Of a stretch of 64,000 nucleotides of DNA, positions 28,314-36,211 are shown one piece after another. The stretch comes from Actinomyces oris. GTDB lineage: Bacteria; Actinomycetota; Actinomycetes; Actinomycetales; Actinomycetaceae. The notes under the pieces were generated by a model that was not told the DNA's origin, did no database searches, and saw only the letters and a program-made list of their open reading frames with translations. The translations under genes and the position numbers were made by a program. Position 1 is the stretch's first letter, and every line of letters begins with the position of its first letter. The DNA is taken from positions 992,001 through 1,056,000 of the forward strand of contig NZ_CP014232.1 of NCBI RefSeq assembly GCF_001553935.1, given 5' to 3'.

Positions 28314-29957
28314 TCAGAAGCTCGAGGAGGAGCCCGACCCGGAGAAGCCACCACCACCGCTGTAGCCGCCGGAGAAGCTGCTTCCCGAGAAGCTGGACCC
28401 GGAGCTGGAGCTGCTCGACGGCGTGTAGGAGGAGGCCGAGCTGTATCCCACCACCAGGTCGGAGACCGGGGTGAAGGAACTGAAGGACCCGCCGGCGCCG
28501 ACGCCCGAGCTGGACGAGCCGGATGAGCCGATAGCAGAGATGGCCGGAGACGAGGGGTTGAGGCGGATCGTCGAGTGCGGGTTGTAGCTGCCGTGTCCCC
28601 CGCCCAGATACCAGTAGCCGGCGTAAGCGGCATCCGTGGACGAGCTCGAGTCGTCGTAGCGTCGACGGCGCTCGTCGGCGTACCTGGAGGTGTCGGCGTC
28701 AATGGCCTCGCGTGCGAGCCGAGAGGCCTTCGTCTTCGTCTCACTGGCGATCTCGTCGAGCTCGTCCAGCGCAGCCGAGGGCTGGAGCAAACCGTCCTCC
28801 AGTCCGGCGGTCATGTCGTCCAAGCGTTGCTTACGGGAGCGGACCCAGTCCCGCTCCTCCTTGGCGCGCTCGGCGATCGCAACGTTCTCGGCGGCGTCGG
28901 AACTGTCGACCTGGTGGCACAGTCTCCGCAGCGACTGCAGGTCCTCCAGGACCGGCCCCTGCTCGTTGCTCCAGACACGGTCCCAGCCGGGCGACAGACT
29001 CAGGAAGGTGGCGGTGTTGGCGATGACGTCGTCGAGGGAGTCCAGGAGCTCAGAACGCTTTTCCAGCTCGGTGGCCCGTCTCAGCACCGACATGCCGAAC
29101 CACTGGGTGCAGTGGGGGTTGCCGAAGTCCTGCCAGGAGCGGGCGACCTTCTCATACTCCTCACGGAACCACCGGTAGCGGGCCATGACCTGGGCGCCGT
29201 GCGGCTCATCCTCGGGAATCGTGCCGGCCAGGAGCTCGGTGGTCTCGTAGTCGTGAGTGACCTGCGAGTAGTGGCGCAGCGCCTCGCGCGCCCGGCGTCG
29301 CGCCGCGAAACCGCGCCACAGATACCACGAGAGCCAGACGAGGCCCACAAGTGCCGAGATTCCGGGCAGGACGTAGGTCGTGCCCACATCACCGCCTCCG
29401 GGCCGACCGATGACGTCGGCGGTCTTGGCCGCCATGGAGAGAGTGCCCCCGTACCAGTCGGCCCGGCGGTACTGGTTCTTGGCGGCGTTCTGGATGGCGG
29501 CCTGCTGCTCCAGGGGGACCGCGACGTCCTCACCGAAGTAGCAGCCGACCTTGCGCGCCTCCGGGGCGACCGCCAGGATCACCAGGCCGTCGCTCCAGTA
29601 GTTGGGATTCGACGTCGAGATCCACGGGACATCAGTGTCGCCCTGGTGCGAGCGGGCGTACTCCAGCACAGCGTCGTTGAGGTTGTCGACGTCCCAGCCC
29701 GGGACTGTGAGCACGGCGACGTGGACGTCCTGACGGAAGCCCATCGCCCGAATCTCCTTGGCCAGTGGCTCGCTCTGGAGCACCCCGGCCTCATCGTGGA
29801 CCTCCACGCTGGGGTGATGGCTCTCCCCGAAGGGCCAGATGACCATGATCGGCAGCACGGCGATGAGGGCCAGGCTCACCACCACATTGGCGACGAAGGC
29901 CGTCACCGACCAGATTCCACCGAGCCCGACGATGCCGGACTGTTTCATGTGCTTCAT
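28314..29957 (-). CDS. DUF5129/TPM-domain membrane protein, array member 2
   Basis: A 547-residue paralogue and the closest relative of the 531-residue member. It has helix 1, a TPM-like domain (VEVHDEAGVLQSEPL, VLTVPGWDVDNLNDAV, STSNPNYWSDGLVILAVAPE), helix 2 and a cytoplasmic domain (MARYRWFREEYEKVARSWQD). A Ser/Gly-rich C-terminus of about 90 residues ends SGGGGFSGSGSSSSF. The start at 29957 follows AGGAAG; the frame open upstream to 30053 is only the overlap with the preceding gene. Confidence 0.85.
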   Translation of the reverse strand: MKHMKQSGIVGLGGIWSVTAFVANVVVSLALIAVLPIMVIWPFGESHHPSVEVHDEAGVLQSEPLAKEIRAMGFRQDVHVAVLTVPGWDVDNLNDAVLEYARSHQGDTDVPWISTSNPNYWSDGLVILAVAPEARKVGCYFGEDVAVPLEQQAAIQNAAKNQYRRADWYGGTLSMAAKTADVIGRPGGGDVGTTYVLPGISALVGLVWLSWYLWRGFAARRRAREALRHYSQVTHDYETTELLAGTIPEDEPHGAQVMARYRWFREEYEKVARSWQDFGNPHCTQWFGMSVLRRATELEKRSELLDSLDDVIANTATFLSLSPGWDRVWSNEQGPVLEDLQSLRRLCHQVDSSDAAENVAIAERAKEERDWVRSRKQRLDDMTAGLEDGLLQPSAALDELDEIASETKTKASRLAREAIDADTSRYADERRRRYDDSSSSTDAAYAGYWYLGGGHGSYNPHSTIRLNPSSPAISAIGSSGSSSSGVGAGGSFSSFTPVSDLVVGYSSASSYTPSSSSSSGSSFSGSSFSGGYSGGGGFSGSGSSSSF

Positions 29958-30006
29958 CAGAACTTCCTTCCTCTGACGTGAGCCTGGCGTGTGAGGTGTG
30001 CCGACG

Positions 30007-30975
30007 TCAGCATCCCGGGAAGGTCCCGTCCCCGAGATATCCCGCACCGGCATTCAGGAACCGTCGTGGTCCGGCGTTCCTTCCGGGTCCGACGACGTCC
30101 AGCAGGGCGTGGGGACCCGGGCGGGCGGAGGCTTCGCCGTCGAGAGAACCGAGAGAGCTGCTGAGGGGAGGCTCCGCACCGGCCGCACTGAGCGACAGGC
30201 CATGCCCCGCCCGACGAGCATCGGCCGCCATCCAGGCAAGCTCGTCAAGCGCCGCCGAGGGCTGCAGCAAGCCGGCCGACAGCTCCGCGGTCATCTCGCT
30301 GAGGCGCTGGTGGTAGGCCCGCACCAGCTCGCGCACCTCCACCGTGCCCCGGGGAGTGAACGCGCAGGAGTCGATCCACTGGCACTGGCCCAGGAGCAGG
30401 TCGAGCTCATGAAGAACCGGCTGCTGCTCCTGGCGCCAGAGCCTCTCCCAGTTGGAAGACAGGCTCAGGAACGCGGCGTTGCTGGCGATGATGTCGTCGG
30501 TTGACTCCAGCGCGGCCGAGCGCCGCTTGATCTCACGGGCCCGCTGGAACACTCCCGGTTCGAACCACTGGGCGCCCCGGGGGCTGCCGAGGTCCTGCCA
30601 GGAGCGGGTCAGGCTCTCGTACTCGTCACGGAACCAGCGGTAGTGGGCCATGACGTGGGCGCCGCGGGTCTCGCCTTCAGGGATGAGACGGGCATGGAGC
30701 TCGGTGACCTCGTAGTCGTCGGTGACCTGCGCGTAGTGCCGCAGCGCCTGCTCGAACATGCGCCGTGCGGACAGACCGCGCCACAGGTAGTAGCCGACGC
30801 CGCCGGCGCCCAGCAGGGCCGGCAGGAGCGTGAGGGCGGCGAGCGAGGGCGCCCACACCGCTACGGCCACCGGTGAGAGCGCCGCCGCCAGGCCCGCCGT
30901 CATGATGGCGCAGAAGGACAGCAGCGAGCGGATCCCTCCGAGGCGGATGACGAGGGGAAGGCGCGTGGGCGGCAT
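30007..30975 (-). CDS. DUF5129 paralogue lacking the exported TPM domain, array member 1
   Basis: A 322-residue protein, first gene of the array. Helix 1 (ALSPVAVAVWAPSLAALTLL) runs almost directly into helix 2 (ALLGAGGVGYYLWRGLSARR), so the roughly 150-residue exported domain of the other members is missing. The cytoplasmic helical domain is kept (MAHYRWFRDEYESLTRSWQD, SSNWERLWRQEQQPVLHELD). The C-terminus is divergent. AGAGGAAG precedes the ATG. An in-frame domain loss is the simplest reading. Confidence 0.8.
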   Translation of the reverse strand: MPPTRLPLVIRLGGIRSLLSFCAIMTAGLAAALSPVAVAVWAPSLAALTLLPALLGAGGVGYYLWRGLSARRMFEQALRHYAQVTDDYEVTELHARLIPEGETRGAHVMAHYRWFRDEYESLTRSWQDLGSPRGAQWFEPGVFQRAREIKRRSAALESTDDIIASNAAFLSLSSNWERLWRQEQQPVLHELDLLLGQCQWIDSCAFTPRGTVEVRELVRAYHQRLSEMTAELSAGLLQPSAALDELAWMAADARRAGHGLSLSAAGAEPPLSSSLGSLDGEASARPGPHALLDVVGPGRNAGPRRFLNAGAGYLGDGTFPGC

Positions 30976-31087
30976 CGTCTTCCTCTCATGAAACCTCGAC
31001 GTGGGTCCTGGCCGGCTGGTGACTCTGCGGCCGCCAGCCGTGCCTCATCCTTACCCGCGGTTACGCCGTCTGCCATGGGGAGAGCAA

Positions 31088-31120
31088 CACGGGGCGCCCT
31101 CGATAAGAGGACACCCCGTG
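31088..31120 (-). terminator. Interrupted hairpin between ridA and the DUF5129 array
   Basis: CACGGGG (31088-31094) pairs with CCCCGTG (31114-31120), and CCTC (31098-31101) with GAGG (31107-31110). It lies between the ridA stop and the first array gene. Confidence 0.5.
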
Positions 31121-31154
31121 GACGTGGAACCGGGAAAGAGCCTAGTGAACGGGT

Positions 31155-31195
31155 CGCCCCACCGGCAGGATCAGACACCCTGTGCCGGTGGGGCG
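31155..31195 (-). terminator. Strong terminator hairpin downstream of ridA
   Basis: Perfect 13-bp stem CGCCCCACCGGCA/TGCCGGTGGGGCG with a 15-base loop, about 120 bases past the ridA stop. The 338-base gap that contains it (30976-31313) holds no gene. Confidence 0.65.
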
Positions 31196-31313
31196 GCGCC
31201 CCACCGGATGCAGCCGGCCCCGGTTCGCACCCGTACGACCGGCGCTGGTCTGGCACGTGGCGGAGTGGCTTCAGTGACTGCTCTTGATCGGACCGGTTCA
31301 GGACCGGACCGGC

Positions 31314-31712
31314 TCAGGACCGGGCGGCGATGGCCTCGATCTCAACGCCGGCCCCCAGCGGCAGGGCCGCCACCCCGAAGGCGGCCCGGGCCGGGAGGGT
31401 CTCACCGGTGAAGTAGCGGGCGTAGACCTCGTTGACGGCGGCGAAGTCGGCGATGTCGGCGAGCAGGACCGTGGTCTTGACGACGTCGTCGTACCCGAGC
31501 CCGGCCTCGGCCAGGATGGCACCCACGTTCTTGAGGACCTGCTCGGCCTGGGCCTGGATGTCGCCCTCGACGAGCGCACCGGTGGCCGGGTCGAGCGGCA
31601 CCTGCCCGGAGACGAAGACGAGCGAGCCGGCCCCCTGACCGGTGGAGACGCCCTGGGAGTAGGGGCCGACGGCGGCGGGGGCGTTGGTCGTGGCGATACG
31701 GCTGACGGTCAT
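31314..31712 (-). CDS. ridA: RidA family enamine/imine deaminase
   Basis: A 132-residue YjgF/RidA protein that hydrolyses reactive 2-aminoacrylate-type enamines. Family features are [13 protein letters not shown] at the N-terminus, [33 protein letters not shown] and the C-terminal [13 protein letters not shown]. The expected Arg of canonical RidA appears in [14 protein letters not shown] precedes the ATG at 31712; the open frame upstream to 31820 is noise. Confidence 0.92.
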   Translation of the reverse strand: MTVSRIATTNAPAAVGPYSQGVSTGQGAGSLVFVSGQVPLDPATGALVEGDIQAQAEQVLKNVGAILAEAGLGYDDVVKTTVLLADIADFAAVNEVYARYFTGETLPARAAFGVAALPLGAGVEIEAIAARS

Positions 31713-32113
31713 GGGTTCCTCGTTCCTGCTGGACGCTGGGGTTCGGCCGCGTCCCCGGCGAGCGGAGCGGCGGCCCGGGTGACAGCGCAGTGGCGCCGAC
31801 GCCCGGGCCAGACTACCCATGCCTCCGGATTCACCCGCTTCCTAGACTCGGGGTGGCCACCCGCCTCCAACCCGCCACCTCCACCCCGCCGGCCGGCGGT
31901 ACGGACAGCGGGCATGGCCCCGACTGGCCGCGCCCGCCCCACCGCCCGGGACCTACGGCACTTCCACGACGGCCCTCGCGGCGAGCCCTCGCACAACTCC
32001 ACCATCGTTGGACTTAGCGCCTCGCCGACCACCGCGTCCCGGCCTCGGAACAGCCAGTGTTTCGCACAGCGAAACGGGCTGATGCGGCCAGTGGCACGTG
32101 ACACACTGTGCCC
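31713..32113. other. Divergent intergenic region ridA/pgm
   Basis: No gene is seen in these 401 bases. It must hold divergent promoters. Near pgm there is a dyad at 32059-32075 and a CACACT hexamer at 32102-32107, six bases from the pgm ATG. Confidence 0.5.
32059..32075. promoter_or_regulatory. Candidate operator upstream of pgm
   Basis: Perfect dyad GTTTCG-N5-CGAAAC in a relatively A/T-rich patch. It overlaps or abuts the expected -35 region of pgm, a position suited to repression. Confidence 0.4.
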
Positions 32114-33796
32114 ATGCACGCACGCGCAGGACAGCCAGCACAGCCCGAAGACCTCATCGACGTCGACGAGGTCGTCTCCGCCTACTACGACCTCGTCCCC
32201 GACCCCGCCGTCCCGGCCCAGAAGGTCGTCTTCGGTACCTCCGGGCACCGCGGCTCCTCTCTGGACACCGCCTTCAACGAGGCCCACATCGTGGCCACGA
32301 CCGCCGCCATCGTGGAGTACCGCCGCTCCCAGGGCACCGACGGCACCCTCTACCTGGGGCGCGACACGCACGCCCTGTCCGAGCCGGCCTGGCGCACCGC
32401 CGTCGAGGTGCTCGCCGGTGCCGGGGTGACCACCGCCGTCGACTCCCGTGGCGCCTACACGCCCACCCCGGCGGTCTCGCACTCCATCCTCCTGGCCAAC
32501 GGTGCCGGGACCGAGGCGGGGGTGCGCACGAGCGGGCCCGGCCTGGCCGACGGCATCGTGGTGACCCCCTCCCACAACCCGCCGCGCGACGGCGGTTTCA
32601 AGTACAACCCGCCCACCGGCGGCCCGGCCGGCTCGGAGGCCACCACGTGGATCGCCAATCGCGCCAACGAGCTGCTCACCTCCGGGTGGCAGGACGTCCC
32701 GCGTATCCCGGTCCCCGAGGCCCTCGACGGCCCCCACATCATCAAGCACGACTACCTGGAGACCTACGTCAACGACCTGGAGAGCGTCATCGACCTCGAG
32801 GCGATCCGCAAGGCCGGCGTGCGCATCGGGGCCGACCCGCTGGGCGGCGCCTCGGTGGACTACTGGGGTGCGATCGGTGAGCGCTACGGCCTGGAGCTCA
32901 CGGTGGTCAACCCCGAGGTGGACCCGGCCTGGCACTTCATGACCCTGGACTGGGACGGCAAGATCCGCATGGACTGCTCCTCCCCCAACGCCATGGCCTC
33001 GCTGCGCTCGACGATGACGCCCGACGCCGAGGGCAAGACCCCCTACGACGTCGCCACCGGGAACGACGCCGACTCCGACCGCCACGGCATCGTCACCCCC
33101 GACGGCGGGCTGATGAACCCCAACCACTTCCTGGCCGTGGCCATCGAGTACCTCTTCACCCACCGGCCCGGCTGGCCCGCCGACGCAGCCGTCGGCAAGA
33201 CCCTGGTCTCCTCCAGCCTCATCGACCGGGTGGCGGCCGCGATCGGGCGCACTCTCATCGAGGTGCCGGTGGGCTTCAAGCACTTCGTGCCCGGGCTGCT
33301 CGACGGCTCGATCGGCTTCGGCGGCGAGGAGAGCGCGGGGGCCTCCTTCCTGCGCAAGGACGGCACCGTGTGGACCACGGACAAGGACGGCATCATCCTG
33401 GCCCTGCTGGCCAGTGAGATCATCGCCGTCACCGGCAAGTCCCCCTCCCAGTTGCACGAGGAGCAGGTGGAGCGCTTCGGCGCCAGCGCCTACGCACGCA
33501 TCGACGCCGCCGCCTCCAAGGAGGAGAAGGCCAAGCTCGCCGCCCTGGCCGCCGAGGACGTGACCGCCACCGAGCTGGCCGGCGAGGAGATCACCGCCCG
33601 CCTGGTCGACGCGCCCGGCAACGGGGCCCCCATCGGCGGGCTCAAGGTCACCACCGAGGACGCCTGGTTCGCCGCGCGTCCCTCGGGCACGGAGGACGTC
33701 TACAAGATCTACGCCGAGTCCTTCAAGGGCGCCGACCACCTGGCGCAGGTGCAGGAGGAGGCCAAAAAGGTGGTCGCCGCGGCCCTGGGCGGCTGA
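32114..33796 (+). CDS. pgm: Phosphoglucomutase (alpha-D-glucose phosphate-specific)
   Basis: A 560-residue enzyme interconverting glucose-1-phosphate and glucose-6-phosphate. Landmarks are FGTSGHRGSS at the N-terminus, the catalytic phosphoserine loop VVTPSHNPPRDGGFKYNPP, the metal loop GNDADSDRHGIV, the sugar-binding FGGEESAGAS and the phosphate-binding ARPSGTEDVYKIYAESF. Length and loop sequences match the bacterial Pgm type. Start ATG 32114 (leaderless-type, CACACT six bases before). Its product feeds glycogen and cell-wall sugar synthesis. Confidence 0.95.
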   Translation: MHARAGQPAQPEDLIDVDEVVSAYYDLVPDPAVPAQKVVFGTSGHRGSSLDTAFNEAHIVATTAAIVEYRRSQGTDGTLYLGRDTHALSEPAWRTAVEVLAGAGVTTAVDSRGAYTPTPAVSHSILLANGAGTEAGVRTSGPGLADGIVVTPSHNPPRDGGFKYNPPTGGPAGSEATTWIANRANELLTSGWQDVPRIPVPEALDGPHIIKHDYLETYVNDLESVIDLEAIRKAGVRIGADPLGGASVDYWGAIGERYGLELTVVNPEVDPAWHFMTLDWDGKIRMDCSSPNAMASLRSTMTPDAEGKTPYDVATGNDADSDRHGIVTPDGGLMNPNHFLAVAIEYLFTHRPGWPADAAVGKTLVSSSLIDRVAAAIGRTLIEVPVGFKHFVPGLLDGSIGFGGEESAGASFLRKDGTVWTTDKDGIILALLASEIIAVTGKSPSQLHEEQVERFGASAYARIDAAASKEEKAKLAALAAEDVTATELAGEEITARLVDAPGNGAPIGGLKVTTEDAWFAARPSGTEDVYKIYAESFKGADHLAQVQEEAKKVVAAALGG

Positions 33797-33835
33797 CGAC
33801 GCAGGCGCCTTCCTGTCTCGCGCCACCCTGCCCAC

Positions 33836-33972
33836 GGGGACATCCTGCGCGTACGGGTGCGTGTCGTTACGGCCGGGGGCATTCGACGCCGTCGGGGACA
33901 GCAATCCTGTCCCCGGGCGCGCAGGATGCCCCCGGCCGGAAGAAAATGTCCCCACACGCGCAAGACGTCCCC
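33836..33972 (+). repeat. 137-bp dispersed palindromic repeat, copy F
   Basis: Plus orientation, 137 bp, starting GGGGACATCCTGCGCG and ending ACGCGCAAGACGTCCCC; here the two ends are especially good inverted complements. It lies 40 bases after the pgm stop. CCTGCCCAC precedes the element, as at copies G and H. Confidence 0.9.
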
Positions 33973-34040
33973 GACCGTGACGGCGGGACGCGCGGAGACG
34001 GTGGTGCATGCTCGACGTCGGTCTACCGACTGGTGAAAAT

Positions 34041-34577
34041 ATGGCCATGGGTACCAACGACTCCCCCGTCCTCCACATCCGCACGGCCCGGACAGCCCGG
34101 GCGGAGCAGGCGCAGGACGCGGCCATGGCCGCCGCCCTGGAGGCCATCTGCTTCCCACCCGAGCAGGCCGCCAGCCCGACGACGATCGCCGAGCGGATGG
34201 CTACCTACGCCGACCACTTCTGGCTCATCGAGGACGAGGGCGGCATGCTGCTGGCGCTGGTCAACGGCCTGTGCACCCACGCGCGCGATCTGAGCGACGA
34301 GATGTACGAGGCCCCCACGATGCACGACCCCGACGGGGCCTGGCAGATGATCCTCGGCGTCGCCACGGCTCCCGCCGCCCAGGGGCAGGGGCTGGCCACC
34401 CGACTGCTGCGCACTGTCATCGAGACAACGCGCGCCCACGGCCGCCAGGGTCTGGTGCTCACCTGCCTCGACGACCTCGTGGGCTTCTACGCGCGCCTGG
34501 GTTTCGTCGACGAGGGCCTGTCCGCCTCCCACCACGGCGGCGTGCCCTGGCACCAGATGCGGCTCACCCTGCCCTGA
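34041..34577 (+). CDS. GNAT family N-acetyltransferase
   Basis: A 178-residue acetyltransferase. The acetyl-CoA site is ILGVATAPAAQGQGLATRLL (Q/RxxGxG/A as QGQGLA), followed by GLVLTCLDDLVGFYARLGFV, the beta5-alpha4 region that ends GNAT domains. The substrate is unknown. The start is uncertain: ATG 34041, or an in-frame ATG at 34008. The gene lies between repeat copies F and G. Confidence 0.85.
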   Translation: MAMGTNDSPVLHIRTARTARAEQAQDAAMAAALEAICFPPEQAASPTTIAERMATYADHFWLIEDEGGMLLALVNGLCTHARDLSDEMYEAPTMHDPDGAWQMILGVATAPAAQGQGLATRLLRTVIETTRAHGRQGLVLTCLDDLVGFYARLGFVDEGLSASHHGGVPWHQMRLTLP

Positions 34578-34656
34578 GTACCCCGCAGCATTCGGACGTC
34601 ACCGCGGCGGCATCTTCCTCCCGCCTCCCTACCTAGCACCGCCCTGCCCTGCCCAC

Positions 34657-34872
34657 GGGGACATTTCACGCGGCCGGGCGCGTCTCGTTCCAGCCGGGGG
34701 CATTCGACGCCGTCGGGGACAGCAATCCCGTTCCCGTACGCGCAGGACGTCCCCGGCCGGAAGAAAATGTCCCCGCACGCGCAGGATGCCCCCGGCCGGA
34801 AGAGAATGTCCCCGAACGCGTGAGACGCCCCCGGGCTGGAGTGGAACGTCCCCGGGCGCGCCGGATGTCCCC
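34657..34872 (+). repeat. Expanded dispersed palindromic repeat, copy G (216 bp)
   Basis: The first 137 bp match the standard element. The extra 79 bp are two more rounds of the 3' module pair: GGCCGGAAGAGAATGTCCCC, GAACGCGTGAGACGCCCCC, then two degenerate copies ending GCGCCGGATGTCCCC. So the 3' half is a tandem array of about 39-bp units. It fills the 467-base gap before the AbiEi-like gene; a loose fragment follows at 34910-34940. Confidence 0.88.
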
Positions 34873-35044
34873 AGCCACCGTCACCGCTACCTGACCCCGC
34901 CCCGGCCCCCACCGTCCCCACACGCGCGGAAAGTCCCCGCAGACGGCGACCCTCCGGGTGCCACAGGTCGCCGGGTGCAAGCCCCCTCCACAGGGCCGAC
35001 GACGTCGGGCGCCTCCTCCCGCGCATCGCCCCACGATGGGAGGC

Positions 35045-36004
35045 ATGAGTATCACCACCCTCGAACGCACCGGCCCAGCGCACAGTCTCAGCCCAGCACC
35101 ATCGCTGCCGCTGCTCCTCACCTCCGATCCGGTCATGACCGGGGCATCCCGCCTGTTCGCGGGCCCGGGACTCACCCGCATCGCCCCGGGGACCTACGTG
35201 CCCTCCCAGGAGTGGGCGGAGGCCAGGCCGGACCTGAGGCACATGACCCTCATCCGGGCCGCGATGGCCAAGACCCGCGGCGACGTCGTCCTGCTCGGCC
35301 CATCGGCGGCCGTGTGGCTCGGGCTGCCCCTGGTGGGCCGCCTCCCCGGGCGAGTGCAGTGCCTCCGTCTCAGCGAGGCCCGGGCGCGCACGGCACTGCT
35401 TCAACGCCACCGCCGCCCCGGCCTGGGCGACCTGCTCAACGCATCCGGCGCCCATACCTCATCCGTCGCCGACACGGTCGTTGACCTGGCCCGGTGGGGC
35501 GGGCTCACCCAGGGCGTCTGCGCCATGGACGCCGCCCTGGCCGCCCACCTGTGCACCCGCGCCGAGCTGAACGACGCCGTCGACCACCTGGGCACCGGCG
35601 CCCGCGGCATTCGCAGTGCCCGCACCGCCATCCACCTGACCGACGCCCGCTCCGAATCTCCCGGCGAGTCCCTCTCCCGCGTGCGCATGTGGCAGGCCAC
35701 CCTGCCCCACCCCGACCTCCAGCACGAGGTCCACATCGACGACCACACCTACCGCCTCGACTTCCTGTGGCCCCGCACCAAGGTGGTCGGCGAGTTCGAC
35801 GGCCGCATCAAGTACCGCAAGAACAGCTTCGGCAAGGACGCCGAGGACACCGTCCTCAACGAGCGCCGCCGCGAGCTCGCCCTGACCCGCACCGGCTACG
35901 ACGTCGCCCGCTGGACCTGGGAGGAGGCCTGGCCAACCGACGCCTCCGCCATGCTGCGCGAGCTCGCCCGCCACGGCATCCACCCCACCGGCGTGCGCTG
36001 GTAA
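35045..36004 (+). CDS. AbiEi-like antitoxin/endonuclease-fold protein
   Basis: A 319-residue protein. The N-terminal part resembles AbiEi-type regulators (FAGPGLTRIAPGTYVPSQEW, LGPSAAVWLGLPLVG). The C-terminal part, after SPGESLSRVRMWQ, reads HTYRLDFLWP, KVVGEFDGRIKY and GYDVARWTWEEAW, a restriction-endonuclease-like fold with the D..E.D/K pattern (DUF559-like). No partner AbiEii toxin gene is adjacent. It may be a solitary regulator or nuclease; activity is not claimed. It lies between repeats G and H. Confidence 0.75.
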   Translation: MSITTLERTGPAHSLSPAPSLPLLLTSDPVMTGASRLFAGPGLTRIAPGTYVPSQEWAEARPDLRHMTLIRAAMAKTRGDVVLLGPSAAVWLGLPLVGRLPGRVQCLRLSEARARTALLQRHRRPGLGDLLNASGAHTSSVADTVVDLARWGGLTQGVCAMDAALAAHLCTRAELNDAVDHLGTGARGIRSARTAIHLTDARSESPGESLSRVRMWQATLPHPDLQHEVHIDDHTYRLDFLWPRTKVVGEFDGRIKYRKNSFGKDAEDTVLNERRRELALTRTGYDVARWTWEEAWPTDASAMLRELARHGIHPTGVRW

Positions 36005-36038
36005 GACGCCACCGAGCCGGGCACCGCCCCCTGCCCAC

Positions 36039-36176
36039 GGGGACATTCCACACGGCCGGGTGCGTCTCGCTGCGGCCGGGGGCATTCGACGCCGTCGGGG
36101 ACAGCAATCCCGTCCCCGCACGCGCAGGATGCCCCCGGCTAGGAGAAAGTGTCCCCGGCCGGAAGAGAACGTCCCC
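36039..36176 (+). repeat. 138-bp dispersed palindromic repeat, copy H
   Basis: Plus orientation, starting GGGGACATTCCACACGGCC and ending GGAAGAGAACGTCCCC; the last two 3' modules are in swapped order relative to other copies. It lies between the AbiEi-like stop and the YwiC-like start. Confidence 0.88.
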
Positions 36177-36199
36177 AGCCAGCGCTGGGGGCAAGCGAT

Positions 36200-36205
36200 T
36201 AGGGT
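36200..36205 (+). promoter_or_regulatory. -10 box of the YwiC-like gene (leaderless)
   Basis: TAGGGT followed by GAGGGC and GTG 36212. GAGGG could instead serve as a weak ribosome-binding site. Confidence 0.5.
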
Positions 36206-36211
36206 GAGGGC

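Noticed and set aside
31195..31260. Possible tRNA (GGTTCGCACCC resembling a T-arm)
   Set aside because: No acceptor stem, D-arm or anticodon arm can be paired around it.
31709..34147. 812-codon open frame on the minus strand
   Set aside because: It is exactly antisense to phosphoglucomutase, whose motifs are complete. Gly/Val/Ala/Arg composition is that of a GC-rich shadow frame.
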